Source: Solenopsis invicta
Taxonomy: Eukaryota > Arthropoda > Insecta > Hymenoptera > Formicidae
Assembly (NCBI RefSeq): GCF_016802725.1
Contig: NC_052664.1
Coordinates: 11,248,016 to 11,312,015, forward strand
Length of the DNA: 64,000 bases
Direction: 5' to 3'
Of the stretch, positions 20,151 through 30,741 are shown in pieces. The translations under genes were made by a program, and so were the position numbers. A model generated the notes under the pieces. The model was not told the origin of the DNA. It ran no database searches and saw only the letters and a program-made list of their open reading frames with translations. Within the stretch, counting starts at the first letter, position 1, and every line of letters starts with the position of its first letter.

Positions 20151-20272
20151 ATTCTCAGAAGGATCTCTTCGCAAACGCCGCTCTTCAAATCTTGCCGAAA
20201 AGTACGATGTTTTAAACTTCCAAAAACGACACTTAGAGATCTTCTTCGCTTTTAAACCTTTTGTACCTTATA

Positions 20273-21012
20273 GTCCGGGAGGTAATGACACAAATTTTCA
20301 ACTAATATCGACAAAGCTGATTTTTATTTATACAGTTGTTTTTGTGTTACAAATGAATAAAATAACCGTCAGCCCACGATCCAGCGGGACGGGGGGCTTT
20401 CACAGTGTCTCAACAATGTAAAAAAAGAAGTGTTAATATTAACGAAAAGTTAATATCGACAAAGCTGAAAATTTTTGTACTTACTATTGACAACATGAAA
20501 TGTCGAAAGGATACCGTCAGCCGCGGCAATTGCGGAACGTCGTGCGTCAGTCATTCATACTAATATGTGAAAAAAATAGAGTAATTATGCAGTATAGGGG
20601 ACTCTGTTCCAATCATGTTGACCTTGACACATGTTATAGAGGCAAGGATACTAAACAACTTTTCCTTATAAATTAATTGGCGCTCTCGTACAGTTTTCGA
20701 GATATACTTAGAGAGAAAAAAAACAGTTTTTCTTAATTATTTCCAAAAATATTCATTTTACAAAAAAAGGGTCAAACAAACAATGAAGCTCGTGATAAGT
20801 TCTACAATAAAGATTATAAACATATTTTACCTAACTTTAATACTTTAGTCATTATAATAAAAAAAACTATTTTAAGAGACACTGGAAGCTCCCCGTCCCG
20901 CGGGATCGTGGGCTGACGGTCATTTTATTCATTTGTAACACGAAAACAACTGTACAAATAAAAGTTAGCTTTGTTGATATTGGTCAAAAATTTGTGTCAT
21001 TACCTCCCGGAC
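20273..21012. mobile_element. 740-bp TIR element, GTCCGGGAGGTAATGACAC ends, TA flanks
   Basis: Inverted repeats of about 140 bp: GTCCGGGAGGTAATGACACA at the left faces TGTCATTACCTCCCGGAC. They continue through GTGTTACAAATGAATAAAAT and CCGTCAGCCCACGATC, ending near GCGGGACGGGG. TA lies outside both ends. The middle has a partial repeat of TTAATATCGACAAAGCTGA. No transposase frame, so a non-autonomous element compatible with Tc1/mariner. Confidence 0.75.
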
Positions 21013-21107
21013 TATTACTTCTAAGATCTTAAAGCATCATTTAAGCAAAAAAAAACCGATTTTTTGAAAATTCTAGAGTGGCGTTACCCTTTAATGTGTT
21101 ACATAAT

Positions 21108-21231
21108 GACTGCTTTCCTTTTAGTGAATACAATCGACACAAGCATCATTTTATACCTTCTTTGGTATTTAATGAGTAACAAAGATAGAACGACACTTGT
21201 GTCGATTGTGTTCACTAAAAAGGAAGCAACC
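21108..21231. mobile_element. Hairpin with CAATCGACACAAG arms
   Basis: CTGCTTTCCTTTTAGTGAAT then ACAATCGACACAAG faces CTTGTGTCGATTGT then GTTCACTAAAAAGGAAGCA. The loop holds GAGTAACAAAGATAGAACGA, close to the loop of the hairpin at 11197-11319. Confidence 0.6.
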
Positions 21232-21341
21232 AAAAACTGTTCTGTTCATTACAGTTCATTTTCGCTGGTTGAAATGTATATGCAATAAAACCACACCAGA
21301 ATATTTTTTTTGGGCGTTTAGTTGTAATTTTACAAGATTAG

Positions 21342-21460
21342 TATCCAGAAAGCACATTGCCGTCTTTGTTATCGTTTTGACACTAAAATAACAAATTGAT
21401 GTCAAGTGACAATTTTGGTGTCAAAACTACAACAAAGACGGCAATGTACTATCTGGGTAT
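21342..21460. mobile_element. Hairpin with CATTGCCGTCTTTGTT arms
   Basis: GCACATTGCCGTCTTTGTT faces AACAAAGACGGCAATGT, then TTTTGACACTAAAAT faces ATTTTGGTGTCAAAA. Outer words TATCCAGA and TCTGGGTA continue the stem with mismatches. A MITE-type palindrome. Confidence 0.6.
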
Positions 21461-21689
21461 TGTTTGCTGGGTATTGTTCGCATGTTTTTTGAGATCTGCG
21501 ATAGTCTCATTTTGTTAGAACAAATTACACAACTTCTGTATGAAGGAAAAGTTAATATTAAATGACAGCTGTACGAGTGAATTTTTAATGATTTTTAATT
21601 TTTTGTTCAAAATCTTTTTCTTCTAAAATCTATCATTGCAAAAGTTTTAATTATTACACGTATTTTAATTTTAATTCAACTTCTTGCAT

Positions 21690-22017
21690 AGTCCAGTAAA
21701 AAATTTTTTATATATAATTATATATAGTTATACATAATTTTATATCAAATATATCTATATATATATTAAAATATATATAATTATATATGATTATGCATAA
21801 TTTTTATATAACATTATATACGATATAATTATATACAATGATTGCATATAATTTCACGTAAATAGTCATTATACATATATAATTATACATAATTATACAT
21901 AACTGTATACATATAATTATAATTATATATAATTGTATATAATTATAATCATATATTATTATAATATATATATTTTAATATATGTATTTGATATATTTGA
22001 TATATAATTATATATAA

Positions 22018-22057
<40 letters not shown>

Positions 22058-22058
22058 C
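21690..22058. repeat. (TA)-rich low-complexity tract
   Basis: About 370 bases of ATATAT/TATAATTATA words ending in a pure (TA)n run at 22021-22056. No coding or binding signal can be read in it. Confidence 0.7.
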
Positions 22059-22154
22059 CAAGCAAATCAAAAACTGCTTACGTGAATATAATTAACCTCA
22101 ACTCCCATCCACAATAAATAATATGTCTCTTGTATAGACAAGATTATATATTAT

Positions 22155-23580
22155 GCACTTTTTTCAGCCGAATTCGTTTGTCTCGTTTATTCAACAAAAA
22201 CGTGTTGAATAAGTGTATTATTAATAAATATATGCAGTTAAAAATATATATTTTGCATTAACTAGAGTCAATATTATATTATACTCTTACGAATGCTACG
22301 TATAAAATTTTTCAAGTGTCATAAGATATGATTGACAAAGTGCATATGAATATGATAATGAAACATAGCTAATTAGATTGCATGAGCCTTATTAAATTTA
22401 TTTTTATCTTTCTATCTTTCTCCAATGCATATTTTTTCCACCAAAAATGTGGTTTGCTTTTTCTCAGGTCTACCTCTAAGTCATACTTTTTTAACTCTAG
22501 CATAATGTAAATGTATATTTTAAATGAATTGACGTTTGAAACAAGTGTCACATGATTGAATAAGGATATAAAAATATGTGTAATTTTACAAGTTGAGTCT
22601 CAGAGGTCTCAACGCTGCGTATTCTCTCTGGTTTTAGAAATTTGTAACTAGATAAATTAATAAGTATGGTAAGTACATTTTGAATCCTGTTTATTAAAGT
22701 TAATAAAGTTAAGTGTAGCTCTTACAATATATATATTGAGTTCACTAAACTAGTTAAAATAATACATGATATTAAATATGCTCGCTGTGTTACAAAATAA
22801 ATGTTAATTGTAAATAAATAATATGTGTTAATCTCGCTGTTACCTGATATTTAATAATATTTCTGAGCGTCTTATAAAAGATATTTTTTCTTATAAAAGA
22901 TAATTCATTTTGTAACACAGCGAGCATATTTAATATCATGTATTATTTTAACTAGTTTTTAGTAAACTCTATATACATTGTTATTACAAAAGTTACACTT
23001 ACTTTATTAACTTTTTTAATAAACAGGATTCAAAATGTACTTACCATACTTATTAATTAATCCAATTACAAATTTCTGAAACCAGAAAGTACACGCAGCG
23101 TTGAGGCCTCTAAGACTCAACTTGTAAAATTACACGTACACCAGGCATTGGAATCATTTTTATATCTTTATTCAATTATTTGATACTTATTTCAAACGTC
23201 AATTGATTAAAAATATACATTTACATTAAGGCTAGAATTAAAAAAGCATGACTTAGAGGCAGACCCGAGAAAGCAAACTACATTTTTGCTGTGAAAGGTA
23301 AATATGCATTGGAGAAAGATAGCAAGATAAAAATAGATTTAATAAGGTGCATCCGATCTAATTAACCTCGTTTCATTACCATATTCATGTGCACTTTGTA
23401 AATCATATCTTCTTATAACACTCGAAAAATTTTATACGTAGCACTCGTAGGAGTATAATATATAATAATATTGACTCTAGTTAATGCAAAATATATATTT
23501 TTAACTGCACATGTTCATTAATAATAGGCTTATTCAACGCATTTTTGCACCACGCAAAGAATTTGGCAGAAAAATGTGTC
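22155..23580. mobile_element. 1.4 kb fold-back (long inverted repeat)
   Basis: The left arm (about 22155-22775) and right arm (about 22960-23580) are inverted copies. Examples: TATTGACTCTAGTTAATGCA (right, near 23470) against TGCATTAACTAGAGTCAATA (left, near 22255); AATGCATATTTTTTCCACCA (left) against its diverged inverse GCTGTGAAAGGTAAATATGC (right); GTACATTTTGAATCCTGTTT (left) against AAACAGGATTCAAAATGTAC. The arms differ by many single changes and small gaps, so the duplication is old. The spacer is under 200 bp. The short frame in the left arm has no stable counterpart in the right arm, so coding is unlikely. Confidence 0.75.
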
Positions 23581-23657
23581 GTTTGCCCCGCAAACCGAGA
23601 TATTATTGACGATTCAGGTTACAGGTTAGGAAACCTGTCATACGCGTAATCATGATC

Positions 23658-23699
23658 GCGGTTACGTGATGCACATCACATGGTGCATCACGTGACCGC
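23658..23699. repeat. Short hairpin with CACGTGA/TCACGTG arms
   Basis: GCGGTTACGTGATGCAC pairs with GTGCATCACGTGACCGC (one mismatch, TTACG/CGTGA region) around an 8-nt loop. The arms contain a CACGTG E-box core on the right. Isolated, function unknown. Confidence 0.5.
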
Positions 23700-24029
23700 A
23701 TAGATGCTGATAGTGTAGTAGCGAGCGCCACACTGTGTCGAAAATGTGAAAGGGAGAATTCCTGAGGGCGACGACCAAGGAGACGTATCTTACAGAAAAA
23801 TGTAGAGATTAGAATTTGCATCGCGATATCTCCGCTTGTACGGCACGGAGAGAAAAAATAAAAACACTTTTATATATGCAATTTTTCCCAAGCTATCGAA
23901 TGAGACGACTTTGAACTTGATCGGTTCAGCCGTTGCTGAGATCTAATAATCTCGTTATGCTTGAACTCGCTGACTCGCGTAAAAGAGGCTTCGGTCTTTC
24001 TCGCTTTTTTTTTTTGAATTGGCACGAGA

Positions 24030-24105
24030 CGCGACCGCGCCTCTTGATTACCAATCAGAGCTTCGAACATCAATGTCGCTTCTCTCTTTATGTAGGACTC
24101 TACTC
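24030..24105. mobile_element. Truncated arm of the 6909-7150 element
   Basis: TCTTGATTACCAATCAGAGC, CTTCGAACATCAATGTCGCT and TCTCTCTTTATGTAGGACTC match the right arm of the element at 6909-7150. No left arm is seen nearby. Confidence 0.5.
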
Positions 24106-24527
24106 ACGACTATACAACGTATGTAGTACAAAAGTACAACAATATACAAATTACTGCCCAAAACTGTCGAATAAGCAGGCAGACCCAGGCAGACCGATGA
24201 TATCGACTGAATTCAATCCTCGATCTACCGAGCATCGATAGGTAAAGCATGTATATATACAGAGCGAAAAGTGCAAACCCTTCATTTATCGAAATTTTTT
24301 CTTTATTTATTTTGTAACGCTGGTACTTTCTCGGTGTCGGTTACGGGAATTTGGGTTCAGGATCGGTTGCTCGGATGTGCTCGCCGGATGTCCGGGTTCG
24401 TGTCAAAATGATAACGCCGTGGTTTGTTAGTGAAAACGATATAGTGTAAATATATTTTGAGACGTTGGTCTAATACAAAAATAATCATACAGTTCCGATA
24501 TCGTTATCGGAGGATACTGAACTCCTT

Positions 24528-24671
24528 GAATAGTATTACGGCACTCAATTGCGCGGTCGTCGGCCCGCGTGAAATCAAGAGAACGATCACAATGTATTCG
24601 AATAGTGTTACGGCACTCAATTGCGCGGTCGTCGGCCCGCGTGAAATCAAGAGAACGGTCACAATGTATTC
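24528..24671. repeat. Two tandem copies of a 72-bp unit
   Basis: GAATAGTATTACGGCACTC starts the first unit and GAATAGTGTTACGGCACTC the second; both continue with AATTGCGCGGTCGTCGGCCC and end CACAATGTATTC. Very few differences, so a recent duplication inside the LTR candidate. A further word, GTACTTAATATCTAAAC, is repeated at 24677 and 24737. Confidence 0.8.
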
Positions 24672-24839
24672 GCGCGGTACTTAATATCTAAACACTTAGA
24701 AGAAACGGTCTCGACGGCCAGGTAAACGACTGACGAGTACTTAATATCTAAACGGAACGGACTTTAGAAATTCCGGAAACGGACGGACAGTGACTAGGCG
24801 CTTTGCGCTCGGAGGTAGCAATCGGGGTTGCTCGGTTCG

Positions 24840-24844
<5 letters not shown>

Positions 24845-24896
<52 letters not shown>
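24845..24896. repeat. (AT)n microsatellite
   Basis: About 25 pure AT units, dividing the GC-rich block into two parts. Confidence 0.9.
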
Positions 24897-24899
<3 letters not shown>

Positions 24900-25020
24900 A
24901 CTCGCGGCGGAACGTGCTATATCCAAACGGACTCGCGGTTATCGAAGTGTACGGACTCGGATGAGTCGTGCGATATACGGACGGATTCGGCTTACGCTTT
25001 ACGCGTATGATATCCGTATT

Positions 25021-25048
25021 TAGAGTGGTCGCGCGGCGGTCCACTCTA
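25021..25048. repeat. Perfect 8-bp hairpin with GC-rich loop
   Basis: TAGAGTGG pairs with CCACTCTA around a 12-nt loop TCGCGCGGCGGT. It does not share the octaloop of the downstream array. CTAGAGTGGG recurs at 25780. Confidence 0.55.
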
Positions 25049-25242
25049 ATGCCGTGATCGGGGCGCGATTGGCCCGTGCGGTTGACCGGTTACGGTCTCG
25101 GATGCGACGGCTCACGGCGCGACGGACAGTTTCGCGCTGCGCCAGGGTCGTCGCCGGTATCGGCCTGGGCGGCCTCATCTCGCGGGGAAAACTCCACCAC
25201 GAGGTACGGTAGGCGGACACAGGAACGGTGTCGGCGCGGACA

Positions 25243-25651
25243 GTCCCCGAGAATTCCCGGGGACACTCGGAACGGTCTGGTCGGAGTAGCCGGACGACGA
25301 GAATGCCCGTCGCCCGGCTGAACGGAACGGATAAGCCGTGCGGTGAGAATTCCCGCCGCACGGTGCAACGGATGCGGATTGGACCTGACCGGACGCACGA
25401 GAATACCCGTCGTCCGGCTGAACGGTCTGATTGGCCGCGCGACGAGAATGCCCGTCGCACGGCTTCCGCGGATTGGATCGTCCGCGCGACGAGAATACCC
25501 GTCGCGCGACGGAGCGGATCGGAGCGGCCGAGCATACCCGGCCTCGGGGACGACGGTTTTACCCGTCGCGGGAAGGCAGGAACGAGTATGCCCGTTCCCG
25601 AGGAGGTGCTCGAGAATCCCCGAGCTAGGAGGCGCCGAGTATGCCCAGCGC
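25243..25651 (-). repeat. Array of eleven hairpins with a conserved 8-nt loop and varied stems
   Basis: Loops lie at 25250, 25300, 25346, 25400, 25445, 25492, 25531, 25556, 25585, 25613 and 25638 (first base). On the plus strand they read AGAATTCC, AGAATGCC, AGAATTCC, AGAATACC, AGAATGCC, AGAATACC, AGCATACC, GTTTTACC, AGTATGCC, AGAATCCC, AGTATGCC. All are 8 nt and all are closed by G-C. Stems are 5-11 bp and differ: GTCCCCG/CGGGGAC, CCGTGCGGTG/CGCCGCACGG, CGCGCGACG/CGTCGCGCG, GGCCG/CGGCC, GGAACG/CGTTCC, GCTCG/CGAGC. Base changes on one side are matched on the other. Spacing is 39-54 bp for the first seven and 25-29 bp for the last five. The array lies about 75-490 nt downstream of the minus-strand TATA box, so the likely RNA would show loops GGNATNCT. 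Function unknown. Confidence 0.8.
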
Positions 25652-25723
25652 GGGAGATGATCCGGGGAGATCGGTTGTTCGGAAGGATCTCTGGCAATCT
25701 CTGGTACGTTGCCCACTGCCGGC

Positions 25724-25730
25724 TTATATA
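25724..25730 (-). promoter_or_regulatory. TATA box (TATATAA), minus strand
   Basis: TATATAAGCC on the minus strand is embedded in GC-rich sequence, with an ATTGG (inverted CCAAT) about 30 bp upstream at 25751-25756. This is the normal layout of a Pol II core promoter and would start a transcript running through the hairpin array. Confidence 0.5.
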
Positions 25731-25959
25731 TCGTTCCGCGCGGCTGGACGCACCAATCAGCGCGCGCGGACGGGCCGGCTAGAGTGGGAGCGCTTTCGTA
25801 ACGCGGCGCGTAGCGCGTCGGTCGCGCGCGGTAGCACGCGGTGGTCTTACGTAAGCCGATCGTACGCGCGTGGGTCTTACATAAGATACACGTGCTCGGC
25901 TGCGGTGCGTTCGACGGTTGATCGGTCTGGAGTGGCGGCACGGTGGAGGTAATGTTACA

Positions 25960-27700
25960 ATTTTTTGAATTTTTTTTATTAAAAAAATGTCAATCTAACC
26001 TAAAATTCACGTATGGTATACCATATGCTAAAAAATCTCACGTATGGTAGTCACCATACCCACCATACTGGTCCTACCGCCCCTGGTTGTTACATATTTC
26101 TTATCAAGTAATCCATTTTGATAACATTAAGATACGGTTTGCGGCACGCGCGGAATGCACCTCAAAACGTAAATAAAATCAATAATTGTCATTTTGCAAA
26201 TGACGCCACGTTTTCTCGATTTAAATGCAATTTGCTATGTGTTCCCGTTATTCGATCTAATTTTAATTAGCACCATCGAATTCTTCGCTATAAAAACTAT
26301 AAAAAATGATATTTCTTTTACTTCTCCCAAGCACAATAAAAATAGGCATTTTTGTAACACCTCTCGTAACTTTAAAGAATACGTCTTACTATCTCTACGT
26401 CAATAATCATTCCATAGACATCTCATTTTATTATAAAGTACCAGAGCCGAATAAGCCCCACCTAACTTATTTTATTTTTTATAAATTCTATTTACAAAGA
26501 TATTGAAATAAACTAAATGAGAATAAAATGTTTATTTCAACCACTCGCCAAAATAAAATTATCTTCTATATAAAACATTTTTAAGTAATCGAAAAAAAAA
26601 ATTTTTTTAACTCTGACATTGGGCTTTATTAAATTCTTATGCTTTTAATAAGGCCCGAATTAAAAATAAATTGAAAATAACAAAGGAATTAAATATTACT
26701 TTCCAACTCACTGTTAAAATGATTATTAATCACAAATACGAAAGTCTTTAAGATTTATTTTACTAGTAAAACATCACAATTATTTTTAATTTTGTCTATA
26801 ATTAATTAATAATTAATACTTTAACTTTAAGAAATTCTGGCTATTTTAGTGCAAATTTAGCTTATGGAAAGTTAGTATTATTGAAAATTATTATTCTCTG
26901 TTGCAAGCCACATATATAATAAAAAAAATGACAATGTCTATAACAATAAATGTACAAGTGGGTTTTATTTATTAATACATTATTTATAAAAAGTATATTT
27001 TATAAAAAAGTATATTTATTCTAAAAAATTGATATACATATTTGTTTTTCTTATAGTTAGAAAGTTGAATAATATTATAATATGTTATAATAAACCATAA
27101 AATAATGTATACTTATTAAATTTACAACACATTTTTATAAAAACGACTGATTTACCCATTTTGTTACAAGTTTTTGTTGCACTGAATAAACGTATTGCCA
27201 CTGGTATTCATTTCTTATTCAGTTTTTATTTACTTTCTATAACATATCTTTTAAGTATATATTTTAAACATAAAGCGGGTTTTTAAATGGTAAATTTAAA
27301 AGTGGACCTTATTTAATACTGGGTCTTATTCGACTCAAGTACCTTATATAAATATCTTATTTTATTATATATAAATATTATTATAATTGCACTACTGAAT
27401 TATATCGATAACACTGTGTGACAAATTTGAATTTTTCTACATCACAAACGTCTAAAATTTTATCTAAAGATAATTCTTATAGATTTTTTATTACTGAAAA
27501 TGAATCCACAAACGATATTTTACGATGTATCACATCACATATTTGAAAAAATTGAATTTAAAATTGCCAAAAATGGCACTTTTAGGTACTTTAGAGCTAA
27601 AATAGCTCAAAAGTGTAATATGATAGAGCAATTTTATTTACGGATTCAATTCCAACAATCTAAAATCTATAAAATTCACATATTGCAAGGATTCTGACGA
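25960..27700. other. AT-rich gene-free stretch
   Basis: Just right of the LTR candidate, CACGTATGGTATACCATATG and ACGTATGGTAGTCACCATAC are two small palindromic words. Beyond 26100 the DNA is plain AT-rich sequence. Open frames of up to 70 codons lack any recognisable residues. Confidence 0.45.
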
Positions 27701-27707
27701 GCTAAAA

Positions 27708-27845
27708 GTAAAAACTACAACAAAATATATTCATTTTTGCTACAAAAGTTATTATAAAATAAGAAATTGTATTTCTTCGAAGAAAGCAATAAATATGGTT
27801 TATAATAACTTTTGCAACAAAAATGACTATATTTTATTGCAGTTT
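27708..27845. repeat. 138-bp hairpin
   Basis: AAAACTACAACAAAATATA faces TATATTTTATTGCAGTTTT; GCTACAAAAGTTATTATAAA faces TTTATAATAACTTTTGCAAC. A MITE-like palindrome; no target duplication could be fixed in the AT-rich flank. Confidence 0.55.
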
Positions 27846-29035
27846 TAAAGACCACTTCTAAACGAGTTAGTAAATCTAAATCAACTTTTATACAAATATT
27901 TACAGAGTTTTTTCAATATATATAAAAATTTTTATTTAATTCTTAATCAACGCAATTTTTTACAAATTTGATGAGGAAGAAGCATTTATACAAATTAGAT
28001 CAAAATTTTTACATATATTAACAAAATCTAATAAACATTTGTGCAAAAGTTAATATATATCTACTTGCTCATTTACAAGTTATTTATAAGAACAATCAGT
28101 GAAATTTTAATATTCTTAGTAATGTTTTTGAAATACCATACTTCCTTAATTGCTTTATGCAAATTAAAATTGATAAATTATAGTTAAAAGAAAGAAACAA
28201 TAGTCTGTTTACGCAATTTAAATACTTAACTGCATATAACGATTTCTAGACTCGCTCACTACGTATGGTCAAAATTGTTAAATATAATTTGTTACAACAA
28301 TGATTGTTTAAACAATATATGAAAAATTTGATTTTAGTAAATAAAAAATCAAATTTTAATAATCTAATATTATCATTGAATTTCAAGAAAAATTTACATA
28401 TAAATACTGCATTATTTTCTCGTCATATCCTATTAGTGAAACTGATTCTTTATTATATTTGACAATTTTGACCATAGATTCATAATCGACGAATTGTACA
28501 GATGATTATAAGTTATAAATATATGCGAACCGTTATGATATATCCTTTCTTTTAATCCATAACTATAAATTTTGTATAAAACAGTTAATACAATATGTAA
28601 GTTTTATAGATTTTAGATCGCTGAAAACGAATCCGTAAATGAAATTATTCTATCACGTCACATTTTTTTGCTTTTTGGCTCAAAAGTATCCAGAAATGCC
28701 ATTTTTTAGCATCTTTAAAGTCCAATTTTCTCTAAAATATGACATGATAAAACAATTTCTTTAGCGAATTTGTTTTTAGTGACAAAAAATCGATAAGAAT
28801 CATTGTGATAATCTAAAATCACTCAGTGGAATCATTTATTTCTTTTATACCATCATAAACTAATATGTGGTTTGATACATTTCATATTTTTACGCGTTTA
28901 TTTTCCAACTCTGATTCATAACCTTACTTATTATGAACTCAACCCAAGATTATTGAAGATTAAATGGTCAGATACATATTTACAATAATCATTTTCGTAC
29001 AAGGCCAGGTGAATGTTTAGTGTAGTTACATGAAT
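27846..29035. other. AT-rich gene-free stretch with diverged repeats
   Basis: Two segments, 27410-27690 and 28600-28800, share words such as GAAAATGAATCCACAAACGA / GAAAACGAATCCGTAAATGA, and ATGGTCAAAATTGT (28265) recurs inverted at 28470. This suggests an old TIR element about 1.1-1.3 kb long whose limits I cannot fix. No gene. Confidence 0.35.
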
Positions 29036-29039
29036 ACAT

Positions 29040-29205
29040 TAGCTGCGTTTTGCAGAGTAATCAGATTAATGAGCGCTCAGTGAATCTTTAATATGATTAG
29101 TTTATAAATTTAGATCTAGTGACGAACTAAAAGCAAGAACCAATCACATTAAAGAATCACTGAATGTTCACTGGTCTGCTTAATTTTCTAGTAAACACAG
29201 GCATT
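29040..29205. mobile_element. Palindromic MITE
   Basis: TTAGCTGCGTTTTGCAGAGT faces CTGGTCTGCTTAA; GCGCTCAGTGAATCTTTAAT then ATGATT faces AATCACATTAAAGAATCACT then GAATGTTC. The centre carries GAACCAATCAC. The arms are diverged. Confidence 0.5.
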
Positions 29206-30180
29206 ATTGACAAGACCGTTTCAAGCTGGAGTGCAACGGCTGCAGTGCAATCGGGCGACTGCTCCACAGGAACGACTATAAACATATCAATCAATTTTCA
29301 CATTGATTATATCGTAAAAAGATCAATTGGCAGTTTATAATTATATAGATATAATCAAAGATCCGATTAATATCACAGAATATAAATATCAGAATTGGGT
29401 AAGTTAATAAATTTTTTTAACTAAATTAAGTTAAAATTGATGGCACATAAAATTTAATTACGTTAAAAGTTATATGAATAGTGAATTAACTCAAAGAGAA
29501 AGTTCGGTAAGTGTAAAATGCAAAAAAATCTGAAACTTTGTATAAGTTTAGAGTAGATGGACCTAATTACAAAACAATTTTTTTTAACGGCTGATATTCG
29601 GTTTTAGGGAGTGAAACACTCCTTTGAAGAAAATCGGTTTTTTTTTCTTTTGAAGCGTATATCGTCGAAACTATGAGAGATAGAAAAAAATGTTCTGAAT
29701 AAAAGTTGAATGCTTGCAAGAGTACTTTATAACAGTAATAAAAATTTAAAAAAAAATTTTTTTCATACTTTTCCCAATCACCTACCTACTTTTTTCAAAA
29801 TTTTTATTTCTTTTTATAAGCAAAATAAAATTTATTTTATTATGAGTTCAACGGTATATAACAAATTATGTTGCGACATTTTCATTTTTAGAAAATAATT
29901 AAAAATCACTTTATAAGCATATGGTACGTGCGCTTGATACTTCACGCAGCATGTTTTGTTCATATTTTTGTGTAATAAGAGATGACGAAAACATTTCAAG
30001 AACAGTCTACGTATATATTATAAAATTGCGCACATTGAGAAAAACATTTACGTAACATTTGAATATATACATATTAAGGCCAATACTGCCGAACGTAAAA
30101 ACTAAATTTCAATATATAAATAATTCAAAGGATCTGCACCAAGTGGCGTTATTATGCATATTTCTACACTAATATTAATA
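29206..30180. other. AT-rich gene-free stretch
   Basis: GAGTGAAACACTCC (29610) is a small palindrome. The rest, including a 62-codon frame near 29710, has no signs of coding. Confidence 0.45.
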
Positions 30181-30741
30181 GAGTCAGTCAAATAAAAACA
30201 AGACAGACTGTATATCGAGCATGGCGCGGGCGTTGGTAACCCTTTTCGGTGTGTTTATGAACGTGACCTCTATTGGGAATTAGGGGAGAACGGCGCGAAT
30301 GTTCACCGCTGTGTCATTTGTTTGTTAGACGTGCTCGAAGTGAGGTCAGCGCGTCGTGTGCGCGTCCGACATCACTGGTATAAACGATTTTCTCGCATTC
30401 GTTTATTTCATGCAAACACACGTGCACGCGACATACTGTGTTTGCCATACACAGCAGACATTTGGGCATGAATTGCACTTTCTGACATCCCTTCTGCAGT
30501 CAAAAACCGCATCACACCTCGCTGTTCTTCTTTTCCGACCTCCATAGTGAAGTCGGACGCACACACAACGCGCTGACTTCAATTTGAACATGTTTAACAA
30601 ACAAATTATACAGCGGTGAACATTCGCGCCGTTCTGCTCTAATTCCCAACAGAGGTCACGTCTATAAACACACAGAAAAGGATTACCAACGTTGGCGCCA
30701 TACTCGTTATACAGTCTGTCTTGTTTTCATTTGACTGACCC
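30181..30741. mobile_element. 561-bp long-TIR element (GRGTCAGTCAAAT), TAATA flanks
   Basis: The ends are GAGTCAGTCAAATAAAAACA and, inverted, GGGTCAGTCAAATGAAAACA. The arms run at least 200 bp inward with mismatches: AACGGCGCGAATGTTCACCG against CGGTGAACATTCGCGCCGTT, then TGTTTGTTAGAC and GTCCGAC words. TAATA lies directly outside both ends. GC-richer than its surroundings. The small open frames on either strand lie in the arms or spacer and are not supported as genes. Confidence 0.7.

Larger units (their letters stand above)
24313..25959 (-). mobile_element. GC-rich solo LTR candidate (TGTAAC...GTTACA, ATTT flanks)
   Basis: The block starts TGTAACGCTGG and ends GGTAATGTTACA, so both ends give TG...CA with a short inverted repeat. 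ATTT lies directly outside both ends (24309-24312 and 25960-25963), a 4-bp duplication. Base composition changes abruptly at exactly these points, from AT-rich to strongly GC-rich and back. Minus orientation is chosen because a TATATAA box lies on the minus strand 230 bp inside its 5' end. No gag/pol frame is present, so a solo LTR is the simplest reading. Long open frames on both strands follow from low stop-codon density in GC-rich DNA. The 4-bp duplication is weak evidence alone in T-rich flanks. Confidence 0.6.

Noticed and set aside
24741..25044. Tyr-Ile repeat proteins across the (AT)n run
   Set aside because: These are translations of a dinucleotide microsatellite.
25243..25651. Hairpin array as a CRISPR-like array
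   Set aside because: The window is animal nuclear DNA; the units are not identical direct repeats with unique spacers, and there are no cas genes.
25020..25941. Open frames of 184-283 codons on both strands in the GC-rich block
   Set aside because: They overlap in several frames on both strands, are rich in Arg, Pro, Ser and Gly, and simply translate the hairpin array (repeating TGILV or EFS words). GC-rich DNA has few stop codons. No domain is seen.
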